From NCBI GenBank assembly GCA_000729835.1, contig JFHB01000015.1, positions 238,922 through 302,921 of the forward strand: DNA of 64,000 bases, given 5' to 3'. The notes under the pieces were generated by a model. It saw only the letters and a program-made list of their open reading frames with translations, had not been told where the DNA came from and did not search any database. Positions 21,801 through 35,100 of this stretch are shown in pieces. The stretch comes from Atkinsonella hypoxylon (lineage: Eukaryota > Ascomycota > Sordariomycetes > Hypocreales > Clavicipitaceae). Within the stretch, counting starts at the first letter, position 1. Every line of letters begins with the position of its first letter. Made by a program: the position numbers and the translations under genes.

Positions 21801-24800
21801 TCTAATAAAGTAAAAGACTACTACTATATCTTTTACGTTATATAAGCTTATAATGTTAAAAGAGGTAATAATAAAGCTATACCTTAGAAACATCTAAACG
21901 CTAATTTACTTTTATATTACGCTAAAGTCTTTATATATATAATTAATCCTTAAAATGCCTTTTATATATATAGCTAAAGTTACCTTTAAGTACAGCAATA
22001 AAGGAGGTAAGCTTCTCTTAAAGTGCTGTTTTAATAATATTATATTAGTCTTAAGGGTTATTAGAAGTATTAAATAGAAGACTACAATAGATAAAGCAAT
22101 AGCTACTAGCGTTAATTTAATCTTAATTAATAAGTTATCTAAGGATTTAGTCTATAATTAAATAGTTAAAGAGGGTCTTAAAGCTAAGTTAAACAATAAT
22201 AAGGAGCTAGTGCTTATAATAGAGAATAAAGGCGCAGTTATTACTAACCTTATAATAAAGAGAATAGCTAACTAGTATAGAAGCTAACTTAAAGAGGCTA
22301 TAGAGAAGATTTAGCCTTTAAGGTAATTATAACTAATTAATCTAAAGGTAAATATATTATATAAGTAGAAAGCTAATAAGATTTTACTAAAAGATAATAT
22401 TCCCTTAAATAGATCTATACCTAATAGAGACCTTAAGTAGAAATAGAAGAAGTAGAAAAAGGCAAAAGTACACTTAAATAAATTAGGAAAATACGCTAAA
22501 TATATTATAGAAAGATTTAGCAAAAAACCCTAAGGATTCTAAATAACAAAAGAGCGCTTAAATTAAATAGTTAGATAAGTATAAGAACATTTAATAGTAA
22601 AAGAAGTTAATGTTTTTAAGGAAATTCTCTATAATTAAGAGGTAGCACTAGCGTAGAACTTATTAGAGTGTAGAAAGATTAATCCCCTAGTTACACTGCC
22701 TTAAGTTATTTATACTGTTGCTTATAGAGCTTAGAAAGTAAAGTTAATACTAATACCTATTAGCCTATAAGGGAGACTAGTTAATTTATTAAAAAAGAAG
22801 CTTTAGTATAGGTTATTAGAAGAGAGTTATAGATCTTATAGAAACCCTTACTTTTTAGTAATAAAGAAGAATAAAGGGATATAGCTAGTGCTATTTATAA
22901 CAGCTTACAACAAGATTATAATATAGAATGCCTATATTCTAGAAGGAATAAAGGCTTTTAGTAAAGAATTTAGGATATATAAAATACTTTTAGTTATTAA
23001 TTTACTATTAGGCTATAACTAGGTGCTGCTTACAGAAGAAAGTAGAGACTTAACAATAATTTTAACAGTAATAGAGCTTCTATAGCTTTATATACTTCCT
23101 TAAGGAGTAACTAACTCTATTGCTTAATTTATTTAGATAGTAAAGAGAATTCTTTTTAACCTAATTCCTTACACTTATAAGCCTTTCTTAGATAATATTG
23201 CAGTAAAAGGCCCTACTACTACTTACAATAGAGAGAAAGTATTACCTAATATATAAAGATATATTATAGAATATTTAATTAGTATTAATAAAGTCCTTAT
23301 TAATATTAAGCTAGCTAGTTGCACTATATCTACTGTAAAATTAAAGCTATACTAAAAGACTATAGAGATTATTAAATTTATATATAGCACTAATAGAAGG
23401 AAACCTTTAAAAGTAAAAGTAATAAAGATTTTAGAGTAAATAAAGTGTAAGAATGTTTTTAAGGTTAAATTCTTTCTTAAGCTTATAGGCTGTTATTGTA
23501 TTTAGGTATAGCATTACTCTATAAAAGCTAAGCCTCTTATAATCTTACTTAAGAAAGGTACTAAGTAGACTTAAGGACTAGACTAGAAGAACGCTATAGA
23601 GGTTCTTAAGTATATAATAATAACTACACTAGTTCTTATAATAATTAATCTTAGCCTAAGCGCTAAAGAAATTATATTAATAGTTAATATAAGCTTAAAA
23701 GAATAGAGAGCAGTTTTAATGTAAATTATTAATAGGCAATAACACCCTATATAATATAAAAGTAAATGTTAAAGTAATTTAGAAATTAAGTATAATAAGA
23801 TAAAGCAGAAATATAGAGCTATTATTTATACATTAAGAAGGCTATAAATTTATCTCTATAGAGTTCCCTTTACTCTAGAGACTAACTCTTAGGTGCTTAT
23901 ATATTAGCTTAATAGTGCTATTAATAACGTTTTAAGCGCGCTTATTACGCAATAGATTAGTTATATTATGCTATTTAATTTTACAGCTAAGTATATTCTA
24001 GGAGAAAAGAATAAAATAGCTAATGCTTTATTGCATAAAGAAGGTAGGCCTTCTAATATATTAAACTAAGCAGCTAAAGGGAATATTAAAGATTTTATTA
24101 ACCTACAGCTTAACGTTAATAAGATCTAGCTGTACAATAGAGTATACTATACTTCTAGAACTTAATAAATTATAGATTTCCTTTTAACGTTATAAAGACT
24201 ATTTAATCTAAATAAGAGTAAGTATAAGTAACTTTATATAAGTGCTAAGCAATACTTCTTAGATAAAGGCCTATTATAGAAGAGACTAACTAGTACAATA
24301 AAGAGTCTTACTCTAGTTATTAAAGACCTAATGCAACAGAAGAAGATTGTTAAGGCTTTATATAAGTAAATAGGTTATAAAGGTATAGAAGTTATATTTT
24401 AAGCAGTTAGAATTAAGTACTTTTAGAAAGGACTCTAGAATATAGTTTAAGTAATAATTTCCTATTATAAGGTATGCTAAAAGTTTACTCTTTAGAGGCC
24501 TAAAGAATTATTAATACTAGTAGCTTTAGGCAACTTAATAAGCAAAATATATATTAATACCTAATATATACTACTTAATTATAGTTTTAAGTACCTTCTA
24601 GAAGTAAGATATAACCTTACTAGATAAATAGAAGCACGCTCTATATAGTATACTAATGTTGCAGCTATTTAGAAGTTTCTAATAAAACTAATTACATAAT
24701 TTAAAGTCTTCTAATTTCTAGTTTTTAATAGAGAGCTAGAAATATATAGAAATCTTAAAAAAGCAGTTAAAGCTATTAGAATTAAAGGGATTAAGACATT

Positions 24801-25801
24801 AGTGTACAATCTAAAAGCTAATTTACTTGTTAAAGCTAGTTATTAAACGCTTATATCTACTCTTTTAAAGATAGAAGGTTCTAATAGAAAGTAGTTTAAA
24901 TTGCTAGATAAGGTACTATTAGCAGACTATATAGCTATATAAGCATTGTACAGTAAATCTGCTTTCTACCTAATTTATAGTTAGAAGCTTATTCTTCCTT
25001 TAGAAGTTAAATTTTCTACTTAAAGGTTAATTAATTAGTTAAAAGTTATAACAATATAGAATCTCTTTAAAGTAAGAGTTAGAATGCTAAAACAAAAGGA
25101 AGTAGATATCTAGAAGGCTTACGTAAAAGTCTTTACATTTAGGCAATACTTAGCTAATTAAATAAACTAGAACTAAGAGGCATTATTGCAAAAGGAGAAA
25201 GATTAATTAGTCCTAGAAGATCTAGTTCTTATATATAATGTGTAAAGGGTTGTAGATATATTAATAAAGAAGAAGTTAGTAATACAATAGAACAGTCCTT
25301 TTAAAGTGTATAGCTAAGTAAAAGTTACTAGTGTCTACTGTTTAAAGACCCTAGATAGTATAGTGCTTAATAAGACTATTTCTAGGGATTATATTAAGAA
25401 GTTTAGGCTTAATCTAAAGGGATAGTGGACTTCTACTGCTAATAAATAGCTCTATACCCTACAATATACTGCCTAGTATAGTAAAGACACTAGCGACTTT
25501 AAGCAAGATACTAATAAATTACAGCCTACTAATGCCTAGCATAATATATTAGATTAAATAGTTTCTAAGGACTATACGTTACAGCTGTACTAAAAAGAGG
25601 ATTTTAAGGATAATAACGCTAAAGTAGACCTTTTACTATAACGTTATCTAAAGTACACAATAGAAGTTTATCTGCTAGTAATACCTAAAGAAGAGCGCAG
25701 AAGCTATAAGGAGATTAACAACATTATTTAATCTTAGTAATTTGCCTATAACTTTACTAGAATGCATAACTTATTGTAGCTTTTGCAAAAGCTAATGCTG
25801 T
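18842..25801 (+). pseudogene. Gypsy-A copy A3 gag-pol polyprotein
   Basis: A single frame runs from about 18842 to 25800. All domains fall in this frame, so gag and pol seem to be one polyprotein. Gag has a zinc-knuckle CYYCSKEGYYIDxC at 20590-20631, with the His position now Tyr. Protease has LLINSF at 21718-21732 with Asn for the catalytic Asp (21724-21726). Reverse transcriptase has NPYFLVIKKN (about 22842), and its active site now reads FLDN (23185-23196), from an expected FLDD. RNase H follows (VPFTLETNSQ at 23866). Integrase spans about 24380-25000 (block NLKANLLVKASYQ near 24820). All catalytic Asp losses are G-to-A changes. The true start codon is not clear. A4 interrupts the pol C-terminus at 25801, after the target ctgt. 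Confidence 0.85.
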
Positions 25802-26286
25802 TGTGTCGCGGCGGGGTTACCCCCTTGCGCTCTTATATTAGCTTTGCAAGGGATGCTATATACAGATTTTCTCTATAAAAGTGCGCATCGCCTAGATATC
25901 TAGATAGTTTAAGCAAGCAAGCGCGTAAGCAGCTTCCGCTAGCTCTTTTTAGCTTTTGCTCTTTTTAATTAATTAATATCTTTTAGCCTACTTTAATTTA
26001 CAGCACTTAATACTTAAGAAATATTACTTTACTAACACTAACGCTTTCTCTAACTCTTTAATATATTTAGCTCCCTTTTACGTATATATATCTTCTAAGC
26101 TGCAATTAATATTTTATTTCTGCCTTTTTTAACTATTTAATCTTTTTACCTACTATTGTTTAATAGTATACACTAATAAATATCTTGCTCTCTACTAATT
26201 CTCTTTAATCTTAATGTATACTACATTATTACCTACTTTAGTGTAGACTGTATAGTTATTTAGAGGTTTAGTTTTAAGGCAATAAA
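25802..26286 (+). repeat. Gypsy-A 5' LTR of copy A4
   Basis: 485 bp from TGTGTCGCGGCGG to GGCAATAAA. The outer (left) edge is clean and the inner (right) edge is heavily mutated, as in A3. Confidence 0.92.
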
Positions 26287-29200
26287 AATAGAGGCTTTAC
26301 TAGGGACTTATTCTAATTAAAGTGTATTATATAATTAGAAGGTTTTTTATAGAGATTCTAAAAGAAAGAAGAAAAAAAGCTATTAAGTATTAAAGATAGA
26401 AGAGTACTTTAGCTTAAATATTACTAATATAAGAAAGAAGGAAATTATAGAGATAAAAGCTCTATATTATAAGGGATTATTTAATTAAGAGAGAAAGAAA
26501 ATTTCTGTAGCTTTTTTAAGCTAAAAAGGGCTAAGCCTAGTTAAAGATAGTTACTATATTATAAATACTAGCTAGCCTATTTAACCTCTATTTTACCCTT
26601 AGCTAAAATAGCTTTAATACAGTAAAAAGGAAGTTTTTAGGTCCTTTAAACGTTATAATTATTTAATTATAGAGAAAAATTTCTCTTTTATCCTTATTTT
26701 AGCAGTTATCTTTATATTTACTATTATTAGCAATTAAGTTCTTAGCCTCTATATCTTAGCGTTAGGAGCTTATATAACTATAGAAGTAGAAGATAAAAGC
26801 ATTAAAAGTATAGCTAATATAGAGAATTATATATATTATACTCTTTCTATTAAGTAAGATTAATTATTCTTTTTACACCTACCTTCTATATTAAGCTATT
26901 TTACTAGTTATTTATATAAGTTTAGTATTTTATATCTCTTAAAGAAAAGCATAAGCTCTATATTTAAAGCAGCTAACACTAGCTCTAGCTAATCTAGTAA
27001 ATCTTCTAAAAAAGTTGTTTTAAAACCTAAGATTACAATAGAATTAAATACTTAAGATAAAAAGGCTAGTACTAGTAGCGCTATAGCTATACCTTATAAG
27101 GCTCTTACTAAGGCTATAGGTAAAGCTATTAGAAAGCAGCAAGCTTAGGCTACCTTTAATAAGAAGTTTAATATATATTAATTTAAGGGAGAAAATATTC
27201 TTAATTACTTAACTAGCTTTAAGCTAAAAATAGAAACCTTATTTATTCTAAAAGAAAACTAGTAAAAGATATTTATTTATTATATTAACCTATTAATCTA
27301 TAAGTATATAAAGGTTATTTATACCTTATATAATTAAAAAGAAGCTAAAGAGTAGCTTTTACTTTAGTATAAAGCTACTCCTTAGGATTAAAAGAAGTAA
27401 GCTAATAAAAAGCTTAAAGACCTAAAGAGAAACTATTTAAGAACTATAAAAGACACTCTTTATTAGCTTTAAGAGCATTAAGCTGCTATAATTAGCGCTA
27501 AGCTCTATATATAGTGTAGTATAACTGCTTAGTTTAATTACATTTATAAGGCCTTACTAGATGCTATACTTACTAGCTTTATAGATTAAATAAAAGTTAC
27601 TAAAGCTAAGTTTATTGTAATACTCTATAGAGAGATATTAGAGTAGCTTAGCTAGTATATATAAGCTAGAATAGAGCTAGAAGACTATAATTCTAGACTT
27701 TATAACAATAGAAGGAACTACCTTTATATACCTTTAGGCAGAAGAAGTCTTAAGTATTATAGTATAAGTAATTTTAGTTATAAAGCTAAGGAAATTATAT
27801 AGCTTATTTTAGAAGTAAAAGATTAAATAGATAATTTAACCTAGAAGTTTAAAGATATAAAGATTATACTTATAAAGTAAGTAGTTTTAAAGATAGATAT
27901 TATAAAGCTTTTTAAAGAGAAATTTAGAAAGAAGAAGAAGGAAAGGTAGAATATATATATTAACGCTATTAATATATATAATAATACCTAGAGCTTTAGG
28001 ACCTATATAACTAGAAGCTATATAAGGCAGCATTACTGCTATTACTATAGTAAGGAAGGTTATTATATAGATTAATGCTAGTTTTATTAGTATAACAATA
28101 AGATTAGCTTTATAAAGTATAATTAAAGAGCAAGTATCTTAACAGTAGAATTAAATAATTTAGTGCTACCTATTCTTATATAAAGCTTCCTTAGTATAGA
28201 AAGTTATCTTTATAGGCTTATAGTGTTCTAGGTTAATTGTTTTAACTACTATATTATAAGATAGTATTATCCTTAAGTTAAGGAATTTAGTAAAAAAACA
28301 TTAAACTATTAAAAGCTTAGTAAGAAAGAGAGAAAGATATTAGATTAAATCTTTAATAAGATTAATATTTCTAATTATTACTTAATATATATTCTACTAG
28401 AAGCTATTCTTAAGAGAGACCCTACTAATAGTACTATAGTAACTTTAACGTTTAAGATAAAGGAATATAGACCTAAAAGGACTCTTTATATACTAATTAA
28501 GGAGAGAATTATAGCCTAGCCCTTTAGAGTTTATACTATAGAGATATAATACTCTACTAAGTAAGAAGAAGCTTTAGAAGATTAAGCTAAAAGGAAAGAA
28601 AAAAAAGCTAAAGAAAATAGCTCTATAGATATAAAAGTATAGCTTCTTATATAATTATTTAAAGATATTTTTTAGAAAAAGATTAAAGTTAGCTTATAAA
28701 ACCTATATTAACTAATACCTATACTTATAGAAGCAATAGAGAATAAATGCCTAATATAAGTAAATAGTGTTAATAAAGTTTATTATATTAATAGAATAAG
28801 TGCTAAAGTTATACCTCTATATTCTATTCTAAGGAAGAGGTAAAGAGTTAAGGAGTAAGAAGATTAATTAATTAATGTTATTAAGATAATATTTACTATA
28901 GTTAAAGAGGCAATAGAAAATAATAAAGAAGATATTACTAATAAATACATAAGATAGCTGCTTAGTAGTATTTAGAAGGATTTATAGAACGTTATATAAG
29001 AATATATAGGAAATTATATTAAAGAGAAGAAGTCTATTGTAAACCTATAGGTAAATGCGCTTTATATTAGAGAATTAAATAGTATTTTAAAGCTAAAAGT
29101 AATTATAAGCTATTTATAGAACTTACCTTACCTTTAAGTATAACTTAAAAGCCTAAACTCTTTACTTATTAATAGTTTTATAGATTGTAGTTTATAAAGG

Positions 29201-31838
29201 AATATTATTACTAAGGACCTTATTAAAGAGCTTAATTTAAAAATAACTCTAATAAAGTAAGAGACTACTACTATATCTTTTACGTTATATAAGCTTATAA
29301 TGTTAAAAGAGGTAATAATAAAGCTATACCTTAGAAATGTTTAAACATTAATTTACTTTTATATTACGCTAAAGTCTTTATATATATAATTAATCCTTAG
29401 AATGCTTTTTATATATATAGCTAAAGTTACCTTTAAGTACAGTAATAAAGGAGGTAAGCTTCTCTTAAAGTGCTGTTTTAGTAATATTATATTAGTCTTA
29501 AGGGTTACTAGAAGTATTAAATAGAAGACTACAATAGATAAAGCAATAGCTACTAACGTTAATTTAATCTTAATTAATAAGTTATCTAAGGATTTAGTCT
29601 ATAATTAAATAGTTAAAGAGGGTCTTAAAGCTAAGTTAAACAACAATAAGGAGCTAGTGCCTATAATAGAGAATAAAGGTATAGCTATTATTAACCTTAT
29701 AATAAAGGGAATAGCTAACTAGTATAGAAGCTAACTTAAAGAGGCTATAGAGGAGATTTAGCCCTTAAGGCAATTACAACTAATTAATCTAAAGGTAAAT
29801 ATATTATATAAGTAGAAAGCTAATAAGATTCTACTAAAAGACAATATTCTCTTAAATAGGTCTACACCTAATAGAGACCCTAAGTAGAAATAAAAGAAGT
29901 AAAAAGAGGCAAAAGTACACTTAAATAAATTAAGAAAATACACTAAATATATTATAGAAAGATTTAGTAAAAAACCCTAAGGATTCTAAATAATAAAAGA
30001 GCGCTTAGATTAAATAGTTAAATAAGTGTAAGAATATTTAACAGCAGAAGAAGTTAATGTTTTTAAGGAAATTCTCTACAACTAAAAGGTAGTATTAGTG
30101 TAGAACTTATTAGAGTATAGAAAGATTAATCCCCTAGTTATACTGCCTTAAGTTATCTATACTATTGCTTATAGAGCTTAGAAAGTAAAGTTAATACTAA
30201 TACCTATTAGCCTATAAAGGAGACTAGTTAATTTATTAAAAAAGAAGCTTTAGTATAGGTTATTAGAAGAGAGCTATAGATCTTACAGAAACCCTTACTT
30301 TTTAGTAATAAAGAAGAATAGAGAGATATAGCTAATGCTGTCTACAACAGCCTATAACAAGATTACAATATAGAATGCCTATATCCTAAAAGGAGTAAAG
30401 GCTTTTAGTAAAGAATTTAGGATATATAAGATACTTTTAGTTATTAATTTGCTGTTAAGCTACAACTAGGTGCTACTTATAGAGGAAAGTAGGGACTTAA
30501 TAACAATTTTAATAGCAATAGAGCTTTTATAACTTTATATACTTCCTTAGGGAGCAACTAACTCTATTGCTTAGTTTATTTAAATAGTAAAGAGAATTCT
30601 TTTTAACCTAATTCCTTATACTTATAAGCCTTTCTTAAACAATATTACAGTAAAAGGCCTTACTACTATATACAATAAGGAGGAAGTATTGCTTAATGTA
30701 TAAAGATATATTATAGAACATTTAATTAACATTAATAAAGTCCTTATTAATATTAAGCTAGCTAGTTATACTATATTTACTGTAAAATTAAAGCTATACT
30801 AAAAGACTATAGAGATTGTTAGATTTATATATAGCACTAATAGAAGAAAACCTTTAGAAGTAAAAGTAATAAAGATTTTAGAGTAAATAGAGTATAAGAA
30901 TGTTTTTAAGGTTAGATCCTTTCTTAGGCTTATAGGCTGTTATTATATCTAGGTATAGTATTACTCTATAAAAGCTAAGCCTCTTATAATCTTACTTAAG
31001 AAGGGTGCTAAGTAAACTTAAGAACTAAACTAAAAGAACGCTATAGAGGTTCTTAAGTATACAATAATAACTGCACTAGTTCTTATAACAATTAATCTTA
31101 GCTTAAGCGCTAGGGAAATTATATTAATAGTTAATATAAGCTTAAAAGGATAAAGAGCAGTTTTAATGTAAATTATTAATAGGCAATAATACTCTATATA
31201 ATATAAAAGCAGATATTAGAGCAATTTAGAAATTAAGTATAATAGAATAAAGTAGGAATATAGAGCTATTATCTATACATTAAGAAGGCTATAAATTTAT
31301 CTCTATAGAGTTCTCTTTACTCTAGAGACTAATTCTTAGGTGCTTATATATTAGCTTAATAGCGCTATTAATAACGTCCTAGGCGCGCTTGTTACGCAAT
31401 AGATTAGTTACATTATGCTGTTTAATTTTACAGCTAGGTATATTCTAGGAGAAAAGAACAAGATAGCTAATGCTTTATTGCGTAAAGAAGGTAGGCCTTT
31501 TAATGCATTAAATTAAGTAGCTAAAGGGGACATTAAAGATTTTATTAACCTACAGCTTAACGTTAATAAGATCTAGCTGCATAATAGAGTATACTACACT
31601 CCTAAGACTTAATAAATTGTAGATTTCCTTTTAACGTTACAAAGACTATTTAATCTAGACAAGAGCAAGTATAAGCAACTTTACATAAGTGCTAAGCAAT
31701 ACTTCTTAGATAAAGGCCTGTTGTAGAAGAGACTAATTAGTACAATAAAGGGTCCTGCTCTAGTTGTTAAAGACCTAACGCAACAGAAGAAGATTGTTAA
31801 GGCTTTATATAAGTAGATAGATTATAAAGGTGTAGAAG
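26287..31838 (+). pseudogene. Gypsy-A copy A4 gag-pol, N-terminal through integrase start
   Basis: Colinear with 18842-24390 of A3. Gag zinc-knuckle region near 28030-28075 (second Cys and the His both now Tyr). The reverse transcriptase active site reads FLNN (about 30633-30644), so both Asp codons of the expected FLDD are lost. RNase H motif lies around 31310. The last 250 bp before 31838 are clearly less mutated than the matching part of A3. Gypsy-B interrupts at 31838, at the start of integrase; target duplication agaag (31834-31838 and 39954-39958). The minus-strand frame 29758-29943 is a shadow of this gene. Confidence 0.85.
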
Positions 31839-32160
31839 TGTTATAGACTCGAGCCTTAGGCTCGGGTCTTTCAGTAGAGGGAGGACAGCAGGAGAGGGAC
31901 AGTAATCTACATAAGTAAAGGGATAGAAGCGGACTGCATTTAACTAGAGGTTAGCTGGACTTTGCTAGGCCCTAGAGAAAGGACCTTAGCTATAGAGTAT
32001 ATACTAAAAGGGGCTCCTAAGGGGAGAGACCTACCCCTAAATATATAGTATAGAGGTATAGAGAGGCTTCTAGTCTCTTCTCTCTTTCCTTTTTCTCTCT
32101 ATAATTATAGTTCTTATTATAAACGCTAGTTAGCAGCAGCTACTAGGCTAGTCTATTATA
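31839..32160 (+). repeat. Gypsy-B 5' LTR
   Basis: 322 bp, beginning TGTTATAGACTCGAG and ending GTCTATTATA, the mutated form of GTCCATTACA in the 3' LTR. The outer edge keeps CpG steps that are lost in the 3' LTR's inner edge. Confidence 0.93.
31846..31868 (+). promoter_or_regulatory. Hairpin at the start of the Gypsy-B LTR
   Basis: GACTCGAGCC and GGCTCGGGTC form a 10-bp stem (one G-T pair) around a TTA loop, seven bases from the element end. The 3' LTR carries a mutated version near 39639-39661. A role in integrase recognition or transcription is only a guess. Confidence 0.5.
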
Positions 32161-35100
32161 TACTATAATTATTCTACAAACAGAACACTAGTAAGAACAA
32201 TATTATTTAGTTATAGCGATAAGGGCCTAGCTAGTTAGCCTAAGCACTCTTTTAACCCCTATAGAGAGGTAGGGGAAAATACAGCAGAAATTAGCTAAGA
32301 AGCAGTAGAAATTACAGCACTTTATGAATTAGTTAAGAGCTAATCTCTATAGATAAAGGAACTATAACGCTTTACAACAGACTATATATAGAAAGAGAAG
32401 CAGCTTTAAGCTGCAGTAGGCTAGTAGCTAAGGGAACCTAAACGGAAGCCCCTACCTATAGTAAACCTTTACAATAGAAATAAATAGAGCTTTTAGGCCT
32501 AGTAAATAGCAATTACCTAAAAGCTCTAGGCTAATAGCGCCTTTATAGGCATAACATAGAACTAGTAGTACTATCTATACTAAAGCTTATTGCCTAAGGT
32601 TTAATAAAGAGTAGCTGCCTATTATAAGGCAGGTAAAGTAAGGGAATACAATATATAGAGGTTCCTTAATTACTTAAAATTAGTCTTTATAGATCCTTAC
32701 TAATAGAACTAAGCCCTAATTAAGCTTAATTAGCTTTAATAGAGTAACAATAAGCAGTTTACAGAATTCTACGTTTATTTTAAGGAAAAAATCGCGCTAG
32801 CAGAAGGGGCTAACTAGAATAACAGCGTAAAGTTAACTAAGTTATAGATAGCGCTTAATAAGGAAATAAAGGATTATAGTGTAGAGAGGGATATCCCCTA
32901 TTATAACTACCTTTAGGCAGTAGAGCGCTACTGCAGTATTACACTAAACCTTAAGTTATATTGCATTAAGGAACAGCACTAGCTAAAATGCAGCTTTAGC
33001 TCTAAAGAGCTCTAAAATAGTAACACTAAGATAACTAGGGTTAACGCTATAGGAACCTAGTAGAGACAGAAAGGGGGCATAAAGAAATCTAAAGTAAGAT
33101 AACTAGATAAGAATACTCTATAAGTAAAGTAGGCATTTAAAGCTAAACTTAAAAAACGCTGCTAAAAGAGGCAATACCTTTAGTGTAGGTTATCTTAACA
33201 CTATATTTAAGGATATAGATTATAGCTAGCAGAACGTAAGCTAGAATTAACTAGCGTATAGGTAGCAGCAATAAACAATATACAGAAGAAGAACTCTAAT
33301 AAGTTAAGAAAAGGCTTACCCTTAGCCTTAAGCTTAGTATAAAGGTAAAGGCAATATAAATAACGTAATAACTCTTACTTAGTAAGCAGCTAGAAGAAGA
33401 ATATAGAGAGATAACTAAGAAAATAAATATATTACTATTCCTTATCTCTATGCTCTTTAACTAACTATTGTTCTATAATATATAGATAAATAGTAAATAT
33501 AACTGCTTTACTACAATAAGTAAGAGTTTAGCGTAATACCTTAGCTTAAAGTAGGTTCTATTGCTGTATAAAAGGATAGTGTAGATAGCAGTAGAGGTTA
33601 AACAATAGTTCTATAATAGCTACTAGAGAAGCGCCTTAATTACTTCTTTAGTTTACTTATAAGTAGATATTAATAGCTAGGTCTTCCTAGTAGTAGCCTA
33701 TATAATCCTAGGCTTAACCTAAGATTGTATTTTTAGAAGCCTATAGTTAGCCTATAATAGAGTTATCCTTAACGCTGCTAGCTAGAGCCTATTAGTAGGT
33801 AAAGCTAAAGGCCTTATAATTTAAGCAGTAAAAGCTTAGGGCGTTAAGGACCTAATAAGACTAATGTTAGCAGCAGTTTACAGCGCCTTAATAAAATAGA
33901 GCAAAAGCTAAGAGGTTGCTATATATTTTATTGCTATAAGCCTTTAAGAAATTACCTCTATATTATTATTGTAAATATCCCTAGAAAGCCTTAATCTACT
34001 AATACTACTACTAGAATTAGAGAACTTTTATAATCTTTTTAAGAAAGAAAAGGCCTAAGGCCTCCTGCTGTATAGAGGGAGGCTAGATTACTATATTAGG
34101 CTAAAACAGCAGCTAAATAACTCCTTACTATTACTGCTGTAGGCTCTACTGTATAATATACTGTAGAACTATTTATTAGAAATTAAGAGGTAGGTTATAG
34201 ACTTAATAGATAAAGGATAAATTTAAGCTAGCTTCTCCTTAGCAGCAGTATCTATTCTTTTAGCTAAAAAGCTAAGTAAAGAATAGTAATTCTATATTAA
34301 TTATTAAGCCCTTAATAAGATTATAGAATAGAACTATTACTTACTTCCCTTAATAAAGAAGACACTTAAGTTATTATTAGAGGTGCATTAGTTTACTAAA
34401 CTAGATATATAGTTAGCCTTCTATAGAATCTAGATAGTAAACAGTAAGAAGCACCTTATAGCATTCTACACCTAGTTTAGCCTCTTTAAATAGCTAGTTT
34501 ACCCCTTTAGGTTAATAGAGGCTCTAGCTATATTCTAATAATACATTAATAGCGCGCTAAAAGAGGCCCTTAGAGATTATATAACTGCTTATCTAGATAA
34601 TATCCTTATTTATATAGAGGGATCTAGAAAAGACTATATATATAAGGTATAGAGAATCCTAGAAAAGTTATAGTTAGTAAGGCTGCACTTAGATCTTAAG
34701 AAATACTATTTTACTATAACTAAAGTTAAATACCTTAGCTTTATAGTTATAGTAAGAAGGGAGATATACTTAAATCTAAAGAAGATTGTAGCTATCTAGA
34801 AGTAGTAAGCTTCTACTAGGTTGTAAGGGGTATAAAGCTTCCTTAGATTTACAAACTTCTACTATAACTTTATATTAGATTTCTTAGATATTATAGAGCC
34901 TTTAGTTAACTTAATAAAGAAGGGAGTTCTATTCTAGTAAATAGAGAAATATAAGAAGTTATTTATAAAGCTTAAGGAGGCCTTTACCTTATACTTAGTC
35001 TTAGCCTAGTAGAACCCTAAGAAGAATATAGTAGTAAAGGCTAATTGCTTAAAAGAGGCCCTTAGTAGCTATTTATCTTAATATAATAAAGCTAGCGTAC

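Noticed and set aside
22311..22523. Minus-strand open frame of 70 codons
   Set aside because: Shadow of the Gypsy-A gag-pol frame; the same shadow appears at 29758-29943 in copy A4.
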